Positions 1 through 7,260 of a DNA stretch of 52,749 nt are shown one piece after another (position 1 is the first letter of the stretch; the number at the start of each line of letters is the position of its first letter). A model generated the notes under the pieces. The model was not told the origin of the DNA. It made no database searches and worked only from the letters and a program-made list of their open reading frames with translations. The stretch is from NCBI GenBank assembly GCA_017401985.1, contig JAFPNK010000019.1, positions 1 to 52,749 of the forward strand, given 5' to 3'. This DNA is from Paludibacteraceae bacterium. Its GTDB lineage: Bacteria > Bacteroidota > Bacteroidia > Bacteroidales > Paludibacteraceae. The translations under genes were made by a program, and so were the position numbers.

Positions 1-864
1 AAAGGCATAGAGAAAGAACTATTGCACACGCTTTGTCACGGTCGCGACATCGGCAAATGGAAAACACGTAATTTGGAGCGGAAGATATTGTATGTAGATA
101 AAAATACAAATATTGCAGAATCTTACAAAGGTGCTTTAGATTGGCTTTCTGGTTTCAAGGAAGTGTTATCAACACGCCGTGAATGTGCTAAAGGTGTAAT
201 CCCTTGGTATGCTTTGCAGTGGGCACGAATTAAATCGGAATTAGATGTTCAAGAGAAGATTCTTATTCAAAATACGCGAAATGAGAGCCTTAAAACTCGC
301 ATTGTAGCTACTATTGACAAACAAGGAGTTTATACCACACAAGGTATCAATATTGTTATACCAAAGAATGAAGAGTTTTCTATTTATTTCCTATTGGCTA
401 TATTGAACTCCAAACTGATGAACTATTTGTTCTCCAAGAAGTTCCTCAACTTGGCTATTAAAGCAGAATATATTAAGCAAATTCGCTTCCCAAGAATAAC
501 TCTTGCCGACCAGCAACCATTTATAGAACTTGCAGATTCGATGCTTGTAATGAATAAGGATTTGCAAGATAAACGCAGTCGTTTCCTCCGTCGCTTACAA
601 GATAATATGCCAGAAGTGAAGATCAGTGGCGCGCTGGAAGAGTTCGATAGTCTGGACTTTGCCGGTTTTGTAAAGGAACTCAAGAAACAAAAGATTAAAC
701 TGTCGCTTGTGCAACAAGATGAATGGGAGGACTATTTCAGCCAATATAAGGCAGCCTGCAGCGAATTAGTTGCCAAGATAGCAGACACCGACAAAGAAAT
801 AGACACACGTGTCTATGCCCTCTACGGACTAACAGAAGAAGAGATTGCAATTGTCGAACAATAA
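1..864 (+). CDS. Type IIG restriction-modification enzyme, C-terminal part (partial at 5' end)
   Basis: The frame is open from the first base, so this is the last 287 codons of a longer gene whose start lies outside the window. The visible protein resembles the TaqI-like C-terminal target-recognition domain of Eco57I/type IIG enzymes, which carry methylase and nuclease in one chain. It contains the typical stretch in which a restored main chain (YALQWAR, then ILIQNTR) is followed by a beta-rich segment (GVYTTQGINIVIP) and helices with NSKLMNYLF and the aromatic KAEYIKQIRFP segment. The last 100 residues are helical and charged, as expected of a second recognition half or a coiled spacer. The methylase motifs would be upstream, so activity cannot be judged. 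A truncated WYL-regulator start follows 13 bases later. WYL regulators are common partners of defence operons, which fits a restriction-modification locus. Family assignment is by recognition of the sequence pattern. Confidence 0.72.
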   Translation, partial: KGIEKELLHTLCHGRDIGKWKTRNLERKILYVDKNTNIAESYKGALDWLSGFKEVLSTRRECAKGVIPWYALQWARIKSELDVQEKILIQNTRNESLKTRIVATIDKQGVYTTQGINIVIPKNEEFSIYFLLAILNSKLMNYLFSKKFLNLAIKAEYIKQIRFPRITLADQQPFIELADSMLVMNKDLQDKRSRFLRRLQDNMPEVKISGALEEFDSLDFAGFVKELKKQKIKLSLVQQDEWEDYFSQYKAACSELVAKIADTDKEIDTRVYALYGLTEEEIAIVEQ

Positions 865-877
865 TAAAGCCAAGCTT

Positions 878-1009
878 ATGTCTTTTGCCCTTCTGAAGAA
901 ATACATCTGGCTCGTGGATACTATCCGCAGTGCAGGCAAGATAAGCAAAGATGAGATTGACCGTAAATGGCGCAATACGATTAGTAGCGTAAAATCAAAT
1001 TTTCCCTAA
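878..1009 (+). pseudogene. Truncated WYL-domain regulator gene (5' fragment only)
   Basis: An ATG 13 bases after the restriction-modification stop opens a 43-codon frame whose first 31 residues match the start of the intact regulator at 2338 (shared KKYIWLVDTIRS and later RKW). The two genes share an identical 33-base block (896-928 and 2356-2388). After the RKWRN codons the similarity ends abruptly and the frame stops at 1007-1009. An intact WYL regulator needs about 300 residues, so this is the stump of a second regulator gene, cut off where AT-rich DNA with the promoter of the ATPase gene begins. A short functional peptide is possible but less likely. Confidence 0.7.
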
Positions 1010-1032
1010 TCTCAATATTTTTTGACAAATAC

Positions 1033-1063
1033 TTGCGTATGTCAAAAAAATATACTACCTTTG
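1033..1063 (+). promoter_or_regulatory. Bacteroidetes promoter for the AAA ATPase gene, extended -33 element
   Basis: TTG at 1033-1035 and TACCTTTG at 1056-1063 are 20 bases apart, matching the Bacteroidetes sigma consensus (TTTG, 19-21 bases, TAnnTTTG). The TTG continues as TTGCGTATGTCAA plus an A run, the same extended element seen at 12813-12900 and 35720-35808. It lies 42 bases before the ATG at 1105. Confidence 0.75.
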
Positions 1064-1104
1064 CACTGGATTTCTAAAAGTGTAAAAAAATTAAAGTTTT
1101 GGAA

Positions 1105-2295
1105 ATGAAACTCATTGAACGCACACCTTTATTGACGCAATTGCAAGAGGCTAAGGGCACACCGGATCTGAAAATTATCACCGGTATTCGCCGTAGCGGT
1201 AAGTCGAAACTCTTAGTCGCATTTATGGACTGGATTCGCCAAACAGATACGGAGGCCAATATCATCTTCATCGATTTTCGTCTCTTGAGTGCCGAGCCGC
1301 TTAAAGAGTATCATGCTTTGCATGATTACATTGAGAATCACTACCGTGAAGGAGTGGCAAATTATATCTGTATTGATGAGGTGCAGATGTGCCTCAATTT
1401 CGAGTTGGCTATAAATAGCTTGCATGCTTCCGAGAAATATGATATCTATCTGACCGGTTCAAATGCCTTCCTGCTGAGTTCGGATTTGGCAACATTGTTC
1501 ACCGGTCGTTATTTGGAGATTCAAGTCTTCCCGTTCAGTTTTTCCGAGTATCGCACCTACTTCGGTGAGCAAGAGCTGCAAAGCCAATTTGACCAATATG
1601 TGATAGATGGCGGTCTGAGCGGTAGTTATCTCTATGATTCCCCGCGCAAGCGCAAGCAATACATCAAAGATGTATATAAAACGATATTGGAGCGTGACTT
1701 AGTGCAAAAATACAACTTGGCTGACCCGGAAGTGCTGTCCCAGTTGGTGGAGTACATGATGGACAATATCAGCAACATCAGTTCACCTAATAGCATCGCA
1801 GGTCAACTGACCGCTGAAGGTACGAGTAGCACGAACCATACCATCTCAAAATATCTGGATTATATCTGCCGCGCCTTCATGCTCTATGAAGTAAAACGCT
1901 ATGATGTCAAAGGCAAGAAATACCTGCAATCGCTCAACAAATACTACCTCGTTGATAGTGGTTTCCGCTATGCTATCTTAGGCACGCGAAACATGGACTA
2001 CGGACGAATCTATGAGAATCTTGTGGCGATAGAGTTGCTACGTCGAGGATATGAGATATATGTGGGCAAGTTGTACCAGAAAGAAGTTGATTTTGTGGCG
2101 ATGAGAGGATCGGAAAAGATCTACATCCAAGTGAGCGATGACATCAGTTCACCCGATACATTTAAACGCGAGTACGAACCACTGCTACAAATCAAAGATG
2201 CCTACCCGCGGTTTATCATCGCACGAACACGCAAGCCGCGATATGACTATCAAGGGATACAAATCATTGACCTTGCCGAATGGCTAACCCTTTAA
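1105..2295 (+). CDS. AAA family ATPase (AAA_14/DUF4143 type)
   Basis: A 396-residue P-loop ATPase of the widespread prokaryotic AAA_14-DUF4143 family. The Walker A motif is GIRRSGKS (about residues 29-36), Walker B is YICIDEVQ, and a sensor-like TGSNAFLLSS follows. The C-terminal DUF4143 part contains the VDFVAM segment that resembles a PD-(D/E)XK-like nuclease core (ExDF/V pattern) and IYIQVS. The biological role of this family is not settled; members are often found in variable and defence-associated regions. An upstream TTG at 1099 is in frame, but the ATG at 1105 is the better start, 42 bases after the promoter. The gene sits between a broken and an intact WYL regulator gene, as though it had been inserted or rearranged into that locus. 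The next gene follows after a 42-base repeat-rich gap. Confidence 0.85.
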   Translation: MKLIERTPLLTQLQEAKGTPDLKIITGIRRSGKSKLLVAFMDWIRQTDTEANIIFIDFRLLSAEPLKEYHALHDYIENHYREGVANYICIDEVQMCLNFELAINSLHASEKYDIYLTGSNAFLLSSDLATLFTGRYLEIQVFPFSFSEYRTYFGEQELQSQFDQYVIDGGLSGSYLYDSPRKRKQYIKDVYKTILERDLVQKYNLADPEVLSQLVEYMMDNISNISSPNSIAGQLTAEGTSSTNHTISKYLDYICRAFMLYEVKRYDVKGKKYLQSLNKYYLVDSGFRYAILGTRNMDYGRIYENLVAIELLRRGYEIYVGKLYQKEVDFVAMRGSEKIYIQVSDDISSPDTFKREYEPLLQIKDAYPRFIIARTRKPRYDYQGIQIIDLAEWLTL

Positions 2296-2340
2296 CCATT
2301 ACCCTTTAACCATTCACCATTAACCATTACCATTACCATG
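2285..2340 (+). repeat. 7-base-period ACCATT/CCCTTT array in the gap before the WYL gene
   Basis: Units such as TAACCAT, TACCCTT, TAACCAT, TCACCAT and TAACCAT follow each other at a 7-base step and end in two 6-base units running into the ATG at 2338. The array covers the last codons of the ATPase gene and the whole ribosome-binding region of the regulator. Confidence 0.8.
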
Positions 2341-3249
2341 TCATTCTCCCTTTTAAAGAAATACATCTGGCTCGTGGATACTATCCGCTCCGTCGGACAT
2401 ATATCCCGCGAGGAAATCAGCCGCAAATGGAGCTATTCGTCCGCCAACGAGAAGAAAGAACCCGAATACTCGGAAAGTACCTTCCACCGTAACATCAACG
2501 AGATCCGGTCGCTCTTCAACATCGATATCCAATGCAACCGAACCACCGGACAATACTATATCGCTGAATCGGACCTCACCAGCCAAACGATGCAGTGGTT
2601 GCTCTCCCAGTTCGCCGTCAGTCAGTCACTCGACACCAGCCGCGAACTGCGCGACCGTATCCTTTACGAACCCATCCCGGAAGGCTCCGAGTATCTCACC
2701 ACTATCGTCAATGCGATGCACGACAGTCAGTGGCTTCATATCACCCACCAGCGTTTCGACTCCGACGCCCCGCACGAGTTCTACCTCGCGCCGTATTGCC
2801 TCAAGGTCTTTAAGCAACGCTGGTATGTCTTCGGTGCCAAGTGCGAACTGGATGAACGCCTTGCCGTCAACGCTTCATCCACGACCCGTATCTACGCCCT
2901 CGACCGCGTTAAGAAACTCGAGATCTCCGATAAGACCTTCAAACTGCCGAAGAACTTTGACGCAGAGCAGTATTTCGCGCACAGTTACGGAGTCTTTTGT
3001 GGCTACGAACCCGAACTCATCCGTGCACGCTTCGATGAGAATGCTGCACCCTACGTCCGCACCTTGCCGCTCCATCCTTCTCAAAAAGAGGTCGAACCTT
3101 GCGTCTTCGAGTGGTATCTTGCACCCACCTTGGACTTCATCCAGCAACTCCGCACCCAAGGCTCCCAACTCGAGATCCTTGCCCCCCAATCCCTCCGCGA
3201 CCAGTTCATCAAAGAAGCCCAGGATATCCTCGGCCTATATAAAAAATAA
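2338..3249 (+). CDS. WYL-domain transcriptional regulator
   Basis: A 303-residue regulator with an N-terminal winged-helix part (LLKKYIWLVDTIRS, then STFHRNINEIRSLF as the likely recognition helix) and a central WYL domain (about residues 130-205, with HITHQRF, YLAPYCLKVFKQRWYVFG and ALDRVKKLEI). The C-terminal WCX-like extension runs to the end. WYL proteins sense small ligands or nucleic acid and often repress phage-defence genes (BrxR/CapW group); here the neighbouring restriction-modification gene and ATPase would be natural targets. The start ATG is fixed by alignment with the truncated paralogue at 878, which begins MSFALLKKYIW. The upstream region is a 7-base repeat array without an obvious promoter, so it may be read from the ATPase promoter. 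A terminator follows at 3293. Confidence 0.85.
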   Translation: MSFSLLKKYIWLVDTIRSVGHISREEISRKWSYSSANEKKEPEYSESTFHRNINEIRSLFNIDIQCNRTTGQYYIAESDLTSQTMQWLLSQFAVSQSLDTSRELRDRILYEPIPEGSEYLTTIVNAMHDSQWLHITHQRFDSDAPHEFYLAPYCLKVFKQRWYVFGAKCELDERLAVNASSTTRIYALDRVKKLEISDKTFKLPKNFDAEQYFAHSYGVFCGYEPELIRARFDENAAPYVRTLPLHPSQKEVEPCVFEWYLAPTLDFIQQLRTQGSQLEILAPQSLRDQFIKEAQDILGLYKK

Positions 3250-3292
3250 AATATTTTTGGGATCATTTTTGGTCTTTTTTGACTAAATCTAT

Positions 3293-3323
3293 AAAAAAGT
3301 GCGATTTTTTCGCACTTTTTTTT
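3293..3323 (+). terminator. Rho-independent terminator after the WYL gene
   Basis: Stem AAAAAAGTGCG (3293-3303), loop of seven bases, then CGCACTTTTTT and a run of T. The A and T runs make it able to act in both directions. Confidence 0.85.
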
Positions 3324-3356
3324 GTACCACTCCCATGTTTTGAGAGTTTGATGTAG

Positions 3357-3379
3357 TAACTTTGCGGCCGATTGGCCGC
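3357..3379 (+). promoter_or_regulatory. -7 element with a perfect hairpin at the transcript start
   Basis: TAACTTTG (3357-3364) matches the -7 consensus. It runs directly into a perfect inverted repeat, GCGGCC GATT GGCCGC (3364-3379), seven bases before the ATG at 3386. No TTG is present 20 bases upstream of the -7 element. The palindrome could be an operator at +1 or a 5'-end hairpin that stabilises the message. Confidence 0.55.
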
Positions 3380-3385
3380 AAAGTA

Positions 3386-4117
3386 ATGAAGCCTCCACAC
3401 GATGAACATATAACTCCCGATGCGTACGAAGCCCTACGTCAAGACCGCGACCGGTGGTTCAATATCACTGTGGAGCAGCAACAGTACATCCGCCAATTGG
3501 AAAATCTGGTAAAAATGAAAGATGAAAGAATTAATGAATTAATGCATGAAAGTATGAAAAACAAAGAAAAAACGCAACGACCAGTCATTAAGAAATTCTA
3601 CGGTCCGTACATTGAAAACAATAACCTGAGTGGCGGAAACCAAATCCTTGCAGCAGAGAATGTCTATCTCCCCGGTGCAGAGAATGTCTCTATTAGCAAT
3701 GCCAAGAACGTCCAATCTTGCTCCCCGCCTTCGTCCTCTGCTTCGGACGTTAGAACGGAGTCCTCCCACATCAAGCGCCTCTTTCTCAACGAGTTCGGAG
3801 ATGAGGACCCGCAACGTACCGCAGAAGAACACAACCGGTTCATGAACTTCCTTACCGATCACCACTGGAGCCAACTCGCCATCAATAGCCGACGAGACAA
3901 CCGAATTCTCCAATCTGTCGTCTGCTTCTGCATCAAGTGGCGCAGAATCCGATACATCAAAGACCCCGTCAGCCCTGCCGCTGTACTTCGTTTCCTTACC
4001 GACACCTGCCATCTCTCTTGCGATGTCGAACGCACCACTATCTCCACCGTACTCGGCAAAATGCTCAAATCCGACCATAATAAAGAACTCTATTTCGATA
4101 TGGAGAACTATTTCTAA
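3386..4117 (+). CDS. Unknown coiled-coil protein, first gene of the accessory island
   Basis: I do not recognise this 243-residue protein. Residues 10-65 are charged and helical (DRDRWFNITVEQQQYIRQLENLVKMK... pattern), likely a coiled coil. A middle stretch has a short repeated motif (AENVYLPG, AENVSISN, AKNVQ) that looks like a few turns of beta strands, followed by a serine/proline-rich linker. The last 115 residues are helical with cysteines and aromatic residues (HHWSQLAIN, VCFCIKWRR, DTCHLSCDVERT). The track-like upstream TTG lies inside the -7 element and is therefore rejected as a start; ATG 3386 is chosen. The gene is alone between two terminators, so it is probably its own transcription unit. 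No function is claimed. Confidence 0.6.
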   Translation: MKPPHDEHITPDAYEALRQDRDRWFNITVEQQQYIRQLENLVKMKDERINELMHESMKNKEKTQRPVIKKFYGPYIENNNLSGGNQILAAENVYLPGAENVSISNAKNVQSCSPPSSSASDVRTESSHIKRLFLNEFGDEDPQRTAEEHNRFMNFLTDHHWSQLAINSRRDNRILQSVVCFCIKWRRIRYIKDPVSPAAVLRFLTDTCHLSCDVERTTISTVLGKMLKSDHNKELYFDMENYF

Positions 4118-4197
4118 GCCTCAAGGGCACGATTAGTTCCTATGCAACTAAACACATACGCATTTTTGCGTCAAACTACCTAAACCCCTCTAAATCA

Positions 4198-4221
4198 AGC
4201 CATCCGCAAGGGTGGCTTTTT
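4198..4221 (+). terminator. Rho-independent terminator after the coiled-coil gene
   Basis: AGCCATCC (4198-4205), GCAA loop, GGGTGGCT (4210-4217 region) with one G-T pair, then TTTTTG. It ends the unit that begins at the 3357 promoter. Confidence 0.75.
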
Positions 4222-4275
4222 GTATGGATTTATGGATGAACCTATCCATACCAACCCATACCCTTAAAATACCTC

Positions 4276-4283
4276 TACCTTTG
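4276..4283 (+). promoter_or_regulatory. -7 promoter element for the small membrane protein and HNH genes
   Basis: TACCTTTG followed by CACC fits the TAnnTTTG consensus, 46 bases before the ATG at 4329. No clear TTG lies 20 bases upstream, so the -33 element is weak or replaced by an activator site. Confidence 0.5.
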
Positions 4284-4328
4284 CACCGCATTTCGGATAA
4301 CAAACCATCCCCGAATGCAAAGGAAACA

Positions 4329-4541
4329 ATGATTTATACTATTTTATCTTCCGTCTCGCTGGCAATCTTCTTTGTCGCAGGCGCACTCGGCCTTTGGACT
4401 ACTTTCCAAAAGGCTCGATTCTCTTATCAACCATCGCTGCGCGAGTACATGCCCGCTCTTATCTATTACGCGGTCGCCCTCGTTGCTTTCTTTGCTGCGT
4501 ATTTTGTAGGTCTTCAAATCCCTGACTGCTATGTCCATTGA
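4329..4541 (+). CDS. Small membrane protein with two transmembrane segments
   Basis: A 70-residue protein with two hydrophobic helices (about residues 2-22 and 44-64) joined by a short basic loop (FQKARFSYQPSLREYMP). The start is ATG 4329, preceded by a purine-rich AAAGGAAAC that can serve as ribosome binding site; the earlier in-frame GTG/ATG codons lie in the terminator and promoter region. The next gene (HNH endonuclease) overlaps its last 11 bases, so the two are translationally coupled. I do not recognise the family. Small two-helix proteins of this kind occur in phage and plasmid modules. Confidence 0.6.
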   Translation: MIYTILSSVSLAIFFVAGALGLWTTFQKARFSYQPSLREYMPALIYYAVALVAFFAAYFVGLQIPDCYVH

Positions 4542-5199
4542 CGAGATCATCACCCAAATCTCCAATCTTCAATCTCAAATCTCAAATGATGAAGATTACA
4601 TTCTGTATCCAAATCCGAACTACACTCCGATTACGGACTCGCTCCCGGATGGAACACTTGTCGCCTACGATGAAGTGTCTCGCCTATGGAGCACACGCGA
4701 TATGCGCCTCTATCGTTTGGAGAAAGATGGATCGTGGACGAAGAAGTACATCTCGTTCTGGGAACAGTTTGTGCGAAAACCGAACAATCACTCTCACTAT
4801 CCCCGTGTGTCCAACTATAGCAGGTTGTTTGGTGCTCATGCCATCACCGCTCGCGCGTGGATAGGTCACGTGCCTCCTGGGTATCAAACAGACCATATCG
4901 ATGGTGATAACAAGAATTTTAATATCACCAACCTTCGTCTGCTACCCATCTGGATGAACCACCGCGATGGCGGGTTCCTGCGTCTGCTCCGGCATCATGG
5001 TATCAACCCGACAACCTTTGCACGGGAATACCTCCTCCGGTTCTTTAAACGATTGGCGCTATTCAAAAACACCAATCCCTATGCCGACTATTGCCGCCTC
5101 TCGCACGATGATCTCCTCCGCCTCCTCGTCTCCCCCGAGTTCATCGTCGGAGAACCTCTCGACCCCGCAGCCGAACCCCACAAGTACGCTGACGAGTAG
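4531..5199 (+). CDS. HNH endonuclease (homing/phage type)
   Basis: A 222-residue protein with a clear HNH core near residues 115-140: YQTDHIDGDNKNFNITNLRLL, read as the first histidine in DHIDGD, the N in NKNF/NITN, and a following N/H stretch. This matches HNH_3-type nucleases found in phages and mobile genes, which cut DNA with one metal ion in a beta-beta-alpha fold. The first 30 residues carry a low-complexity segment (QISNLQSQISND) encoded by a 7-base-period DNA array (4555-4589). It overlaps the small membrane protein gene upstream by 11 bases. Whether it acts as a homing enzyme, packaging nuclease or defence nuclease is not decided by the sequence. Confidence 0.8.
   Translation: MSIDEIITQISNLQSQISNDEDYILYPNPNYTPITDSLPDGTLVAYDEVSRLWSTRDMRLYRLEKDGSWTKKYISFWEQFVRKPNNHSHYPRVSNYSRLFGAHAITARAWIGHVPPGYQTDHIDGDNKNFNITNLRLLPIWMNHRDGGFLRLLRHHGINPTTFAREYLLRFFKRLALFKNTNPYADYCRLSHDDLLRLLVSPEFIVGEPLDPAAEPHKYADE
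4555..4589 (+). repeat. 7-base array inside the HNH gene
   Basis: Five units, CAAATCT, CCAATCT, TCAATCT, CAAATCT and CAAATGA, stand at an exact 7-base step and encode the N-terminal low-complexity segment. Confidence 0.85.
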
Positions 5200-5386
5200 C
5201 TTAGTCCTTTTTTATCCAGCTTAGTCCTTTTCACTTTTTTGGACCATTTTGGGCCATTTTGGACTAAAAGAACGAGTCGGCCATATATGACCGACAAAGA
5301 AAAAACATTGTCCCTTTTTGTCGCATATTTGCGGCAAGAGACAGCTACGAAAAAATCTATGTTTATTGCGTCGGATACTATCCGAC
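5200..5386 (+). promoter_or_regulatory. Repeat-dense intergenic region, possible operator or replication-origin-like
   Basis: This gap between the HNH gene and the next gene holds four kinds of structure. Two direct copies of TTAGTCCTTTT lie 20 bases apart (5201 and 5221). Three 10-base units follow (GGACCATTTT, GGGCCATTTT, GGACTAAAAG; 5241-5270), and TTAGTCC with GGACTAA makes an inverted repeat. A near-palindrome with GTCGG and CCGAC arms lies at 5276-5295. A perfect inverted repeat, GTCGGAT ACT ATCCGAC, lies at 5370-5386. The 35-base core is repeated with one mismatch at 8140-8174. A replication-like gene is encoded downstream, so an origin or a regulator-binding region are both possible. 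Confidence 0.45.
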
Positions 5387-5407
5387 ATCTAAAAAATTCA
5401 AACAACT

Positions 5408-5941
5408 ATGTTACAATTATCATTACAACCCATCGCCACAGGCGAAACCAAAAAAGCGCAAATAGCGCTGTCTATTTTCGAACAAACCGAGTCTTTTGAC
5501 CCCGCGCAACGCGGTCGTATCCTCACGCAGATAAAGCGTGCGTGTGAAATCGCGCTCAACGAGATACCGGTCACCACACAAACCATTACTGACATCCACA
5601 CCGGAGAGCAGAAGCAGAATGATATCTTCCTTGCAGACCTTGCCCTTGGACAAGTACAGGAAGAACTTGCGCTCGAAGGTCGTGACAGCGGAAAAACCTT
5701 CATTGATGGTGCTCCGTATACCGTTAACGTAAAAGACAAATGGGACTTGAATGAGTCCGTTGAGCATCCGCGTCACGAAGCTGTCAAAACGTGGCGCGAG
5801 TGGGATGCACAGCAGACCGAACTCAAAGCCCAGTCCGCTACTTGCACCCGCAAGAAAGCTGATGCGGTCAAGGACTACATCGAGGCGTATCCGGACGCAC
5901 AACCGACATCGAGGGAATATATCCTTTCTTATGGTGACTAA
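5408..5941 (+). CDS. Unknown accessory protein, 177 residues
   Basis: No family is recognised. The protein is soluble, acidic and largely helical, with a run of helix-forming residues (KKAQIALSIFEQTESFD, GRILTQIKRACEIALNE) and a C-terminal part rich in W, R and K (EAVKTWREWDAQQTELKAQ). The start ATG 5408 is preceded by AT-rich sequence with hairpins at 5276 and 5370. The stop (5939-5941) is directly followed by the ATG of the winged-helix gene, so the two are one transcription unit and probably work in the same process. The context suggests a phage- or plasmid-like DNA metabolism module, but this is inference from position only. Confidence 0.55.
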   Translation: MLQLSLQPIATGETKKAQIALSIFEQTESFDPAQRGRILTQIKRACEIALNEIPVTTQTITDIHTGEQKQNDIFLADLALGQVQEELALEGRDSGKTFIDGAPYTVNVKDKWDLNESVEHPRHEAVKTWREWDAQQTELKAQSATCTRKKADAVKDYIEAYPDAQPTSREYILSYGD

Positions 5942-6793
5942 ATGCTTCGGTTTGTTATCGGAAATATTAACGGCAAAGCCCTTGGTCTCAATGCGAACGA
6001 AATGTGCGTGTTAGAGACCATCGGCAAGTGCAGTCGCAAGGAGGACGCAAAGGGCTGGTTCGCTTCTATGCAGGCCCTTGCGGACTTTATGCCGTTCGTG
6101 ATTTCCAAACCGACTGTATTGAGAGCCGTTGATAAACTATTGGAATTGGGGCTTATCATCCGTCGTGAAGATAAGAGTCTGTTCTTGGTACAAAATGAAC
6201 CACGCTTGGTACAAAATGAACCGCCTTCGGTACAATTTGATACGAGTTTGGAACAAAATGAACCAATTTCAGCCCCCCTTAATAATCCCCCTATTAATAA
6301 AAGAACAACGAATGAAAAAGAAGAAACACAAACTCGTGCGCAAGAGCGCAACGAGGAAACGATTTTTATTATGGAGAATAATTTTAATAATTTTTGGACG
6401 GCTTTTCACCCGTCCAAGGAGATGAATAGCAGAAAAGCACAATGTCGCTGGCTCTGGGAAGATGTAATTGAGTATTCCGTGAAGCAACAAATCATGAACG
6501 AATTATATCAACATGAAGCTGCTGGAACACGCACGCCCGAGCGAAATCCGTTCTTCTATCTTCGCGCGTTCGCTCCAAAAGTGCCGCACAACTGGAACGG
6601 AGATCACTCCATCGACCGAGAAACAACCGCGCGCCTCATCTGTGCCAAATACAACGGTCAATATGGCGCGTACACACCCGAACATGTGCTGCTGTTCAAA
6701 CTCGAAGTATCTCCTGACTATCAAACAAAATGGGATGCCTATCTCAAATATGTGATGAGCGACCCGAATAAAAAACCGATTAAATACAATTAA
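5942..6793 (+). CDS. Winged-helix replication-like protein with a 7-residue repeat linker
   Basis: A 283-residue protein. Residues 15-78 look like a winged helix of the kind found in phage replisome-organiser and plasmid replication proteins (NEMCVLETIGKCS, then ISKPTVLRAVDKLLELGLI and a basic wing). A linker follows with four copies of a 7-residue unit (LVQNEPR-like) encoded by a 21-base tandem repeat at 6185-6264, then a low-complexity KEE/TQT stretch. The C-terminal half contains FWTAFHPSKEM..., a tryptophan/aromatic-rich helical domain of unknown type. The start abuts the stop of the upstream gene. Replication or transcription control of the island is the best guess; the DNA-binding fold is inferred by eye. 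Confidence 0.55.
   Translation: MLRFVIGNINGKALGLNANEMCVLETIGKCSRKEDAKGWFASMQALADFMPFVISKPTVLRAVDKLLELGLIIRREDKSLFLVQNEPRLVQNEPPSVQFDTSLEQNEPISAPLNNPPINKRTTNEKEETQTRAQERNEETIFIMENNFNNFWTAFHPSKEMNSRKAQCRWLWEDVIEYSVKQQIMNELYQHEAAGTRTPERNPFFYLRAFAPKVPHNWNGDHSIDRETTARLICAKYNGQYGAYTPEHVLLFKLEVSPDYQTKWDAYLKYVMSDPNKKPIKYN
6185..6264 (+). repeat. 21-base tandem repeat, four units
   Basis: Units begin at 6185, 6206, 6227 and 6248, each starting TTGGTACAAAATGAACC or a close variant. They encode a 7-residue repeat in the linker of the winged-helix protein. The step is a multiple of three, so copy-number change would not shift the frame. Confidence 0.9.
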
Positions 6794-6796
6794 GTT

Positions 6797-7111
6797 ATGG
6801 CAAAATGTGATTTCATGGGAGTGGCCAATGTTTCCGGCACTCTCGCAAAAACAAAAATCCAAACCAAAGAGGGTACTATCACCCGCCGCGTAGTGGCAAC
6901 TGTGCGTAATGGTAAACAACATATCTATTTCCGTGAAGACAGCCCGCGTCGGACTAAAATTACCAAGTCTGAGTGTACCAACCGCTTCAATTTTGGCACG
7001 ATTGCCGCAGAGGTGTCTCGGCGTATGGCAGATGGTGATAAGCGTCCGCGTAAAGTCATTTGGGCGGAGGTCAAGAAAGAATTCGCTAAGAAGTCTAAAA
7101 CTAAAAAATAA
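6797..7111 (+). CDS. Small basic protein, unknown
   Basis: A 104-residue lysine/arginine-rich protein (ends KKSKTKK) starting three bases after the winged-helix gene. The first half is predicted beta-rich (CDFMGVANVSGTLAKTKIQT, RRVVATVRNGKQHIYFRED), and the second half has the helical WAEVKKEFAKKSK tail. The charge and position suggest a DNA- or RNA-binding partner of the upstream replication-like protein. I do not recognise a family. Confidence 0.55.
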   Translation: MAKCDFMGVANVSGTLAKTKIQTKEGTITRRVVATVRNGKQHIYFREDSPRRTKITKSECTNRFNFGTIAAEVSRRMADGDKRPRKVIWAEVKKEFAKKSKTKK

Positions 7112-7237
7112 ATGACCCGACCCATTCCCGACCCCGGAGCGTCTTCCCATCGGATTGGGAAGAGCGGCTTCCGCCTAGAAGGGTTCTCCGACCCAAAGCC
7201 GAGGCAACTCCGGCCCAAACCCGATGCATTTACCTGA
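7112..7237 (+). CDS. Possible 41-residue proline-rich small protein
   Basis: An ATG directly after the stop of the basic-protein gene opens a 41-codon frame rich in proline, arginine and glycine (MTRPIPDPGASS...). It keeps the tight spacing of the operon. Otherwise nothing supports it, and the region could equally be a 150-base untranslated spacer; GC-rich inverted segments around 7141-7175 (CCCATCGGATTGGG-like) could fold. Low confidence. Confidence 0.25.
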   Translation: MTRPIPDPGASSHRIGKSGFRLEGFSDPKPRQLRPKPDAFT

Positions 7238-7260
7238 TGTAACATTAAAATTCAAAGAAC

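Noticed and set aside
896-2388. The identical 33-base blocks at 896-928 and 2356-2388 as attachment sites of a mobile element carrying the ATPase.
   Set aside because: The match is part of a longer, more diverged homology between two regulator gene starts, so it is explained by paralogy; no integrase is present between them.
5288-5499. A plus-strand frame starting ATG 5288 (MTDKEKTLSLF...) as an extra gene before 5408.
   Set aside because: Most of it overlaps the 5408 gene in another frame and its tail has low-complexity composition; it also runs through the inverted repeat at 5370-5386.
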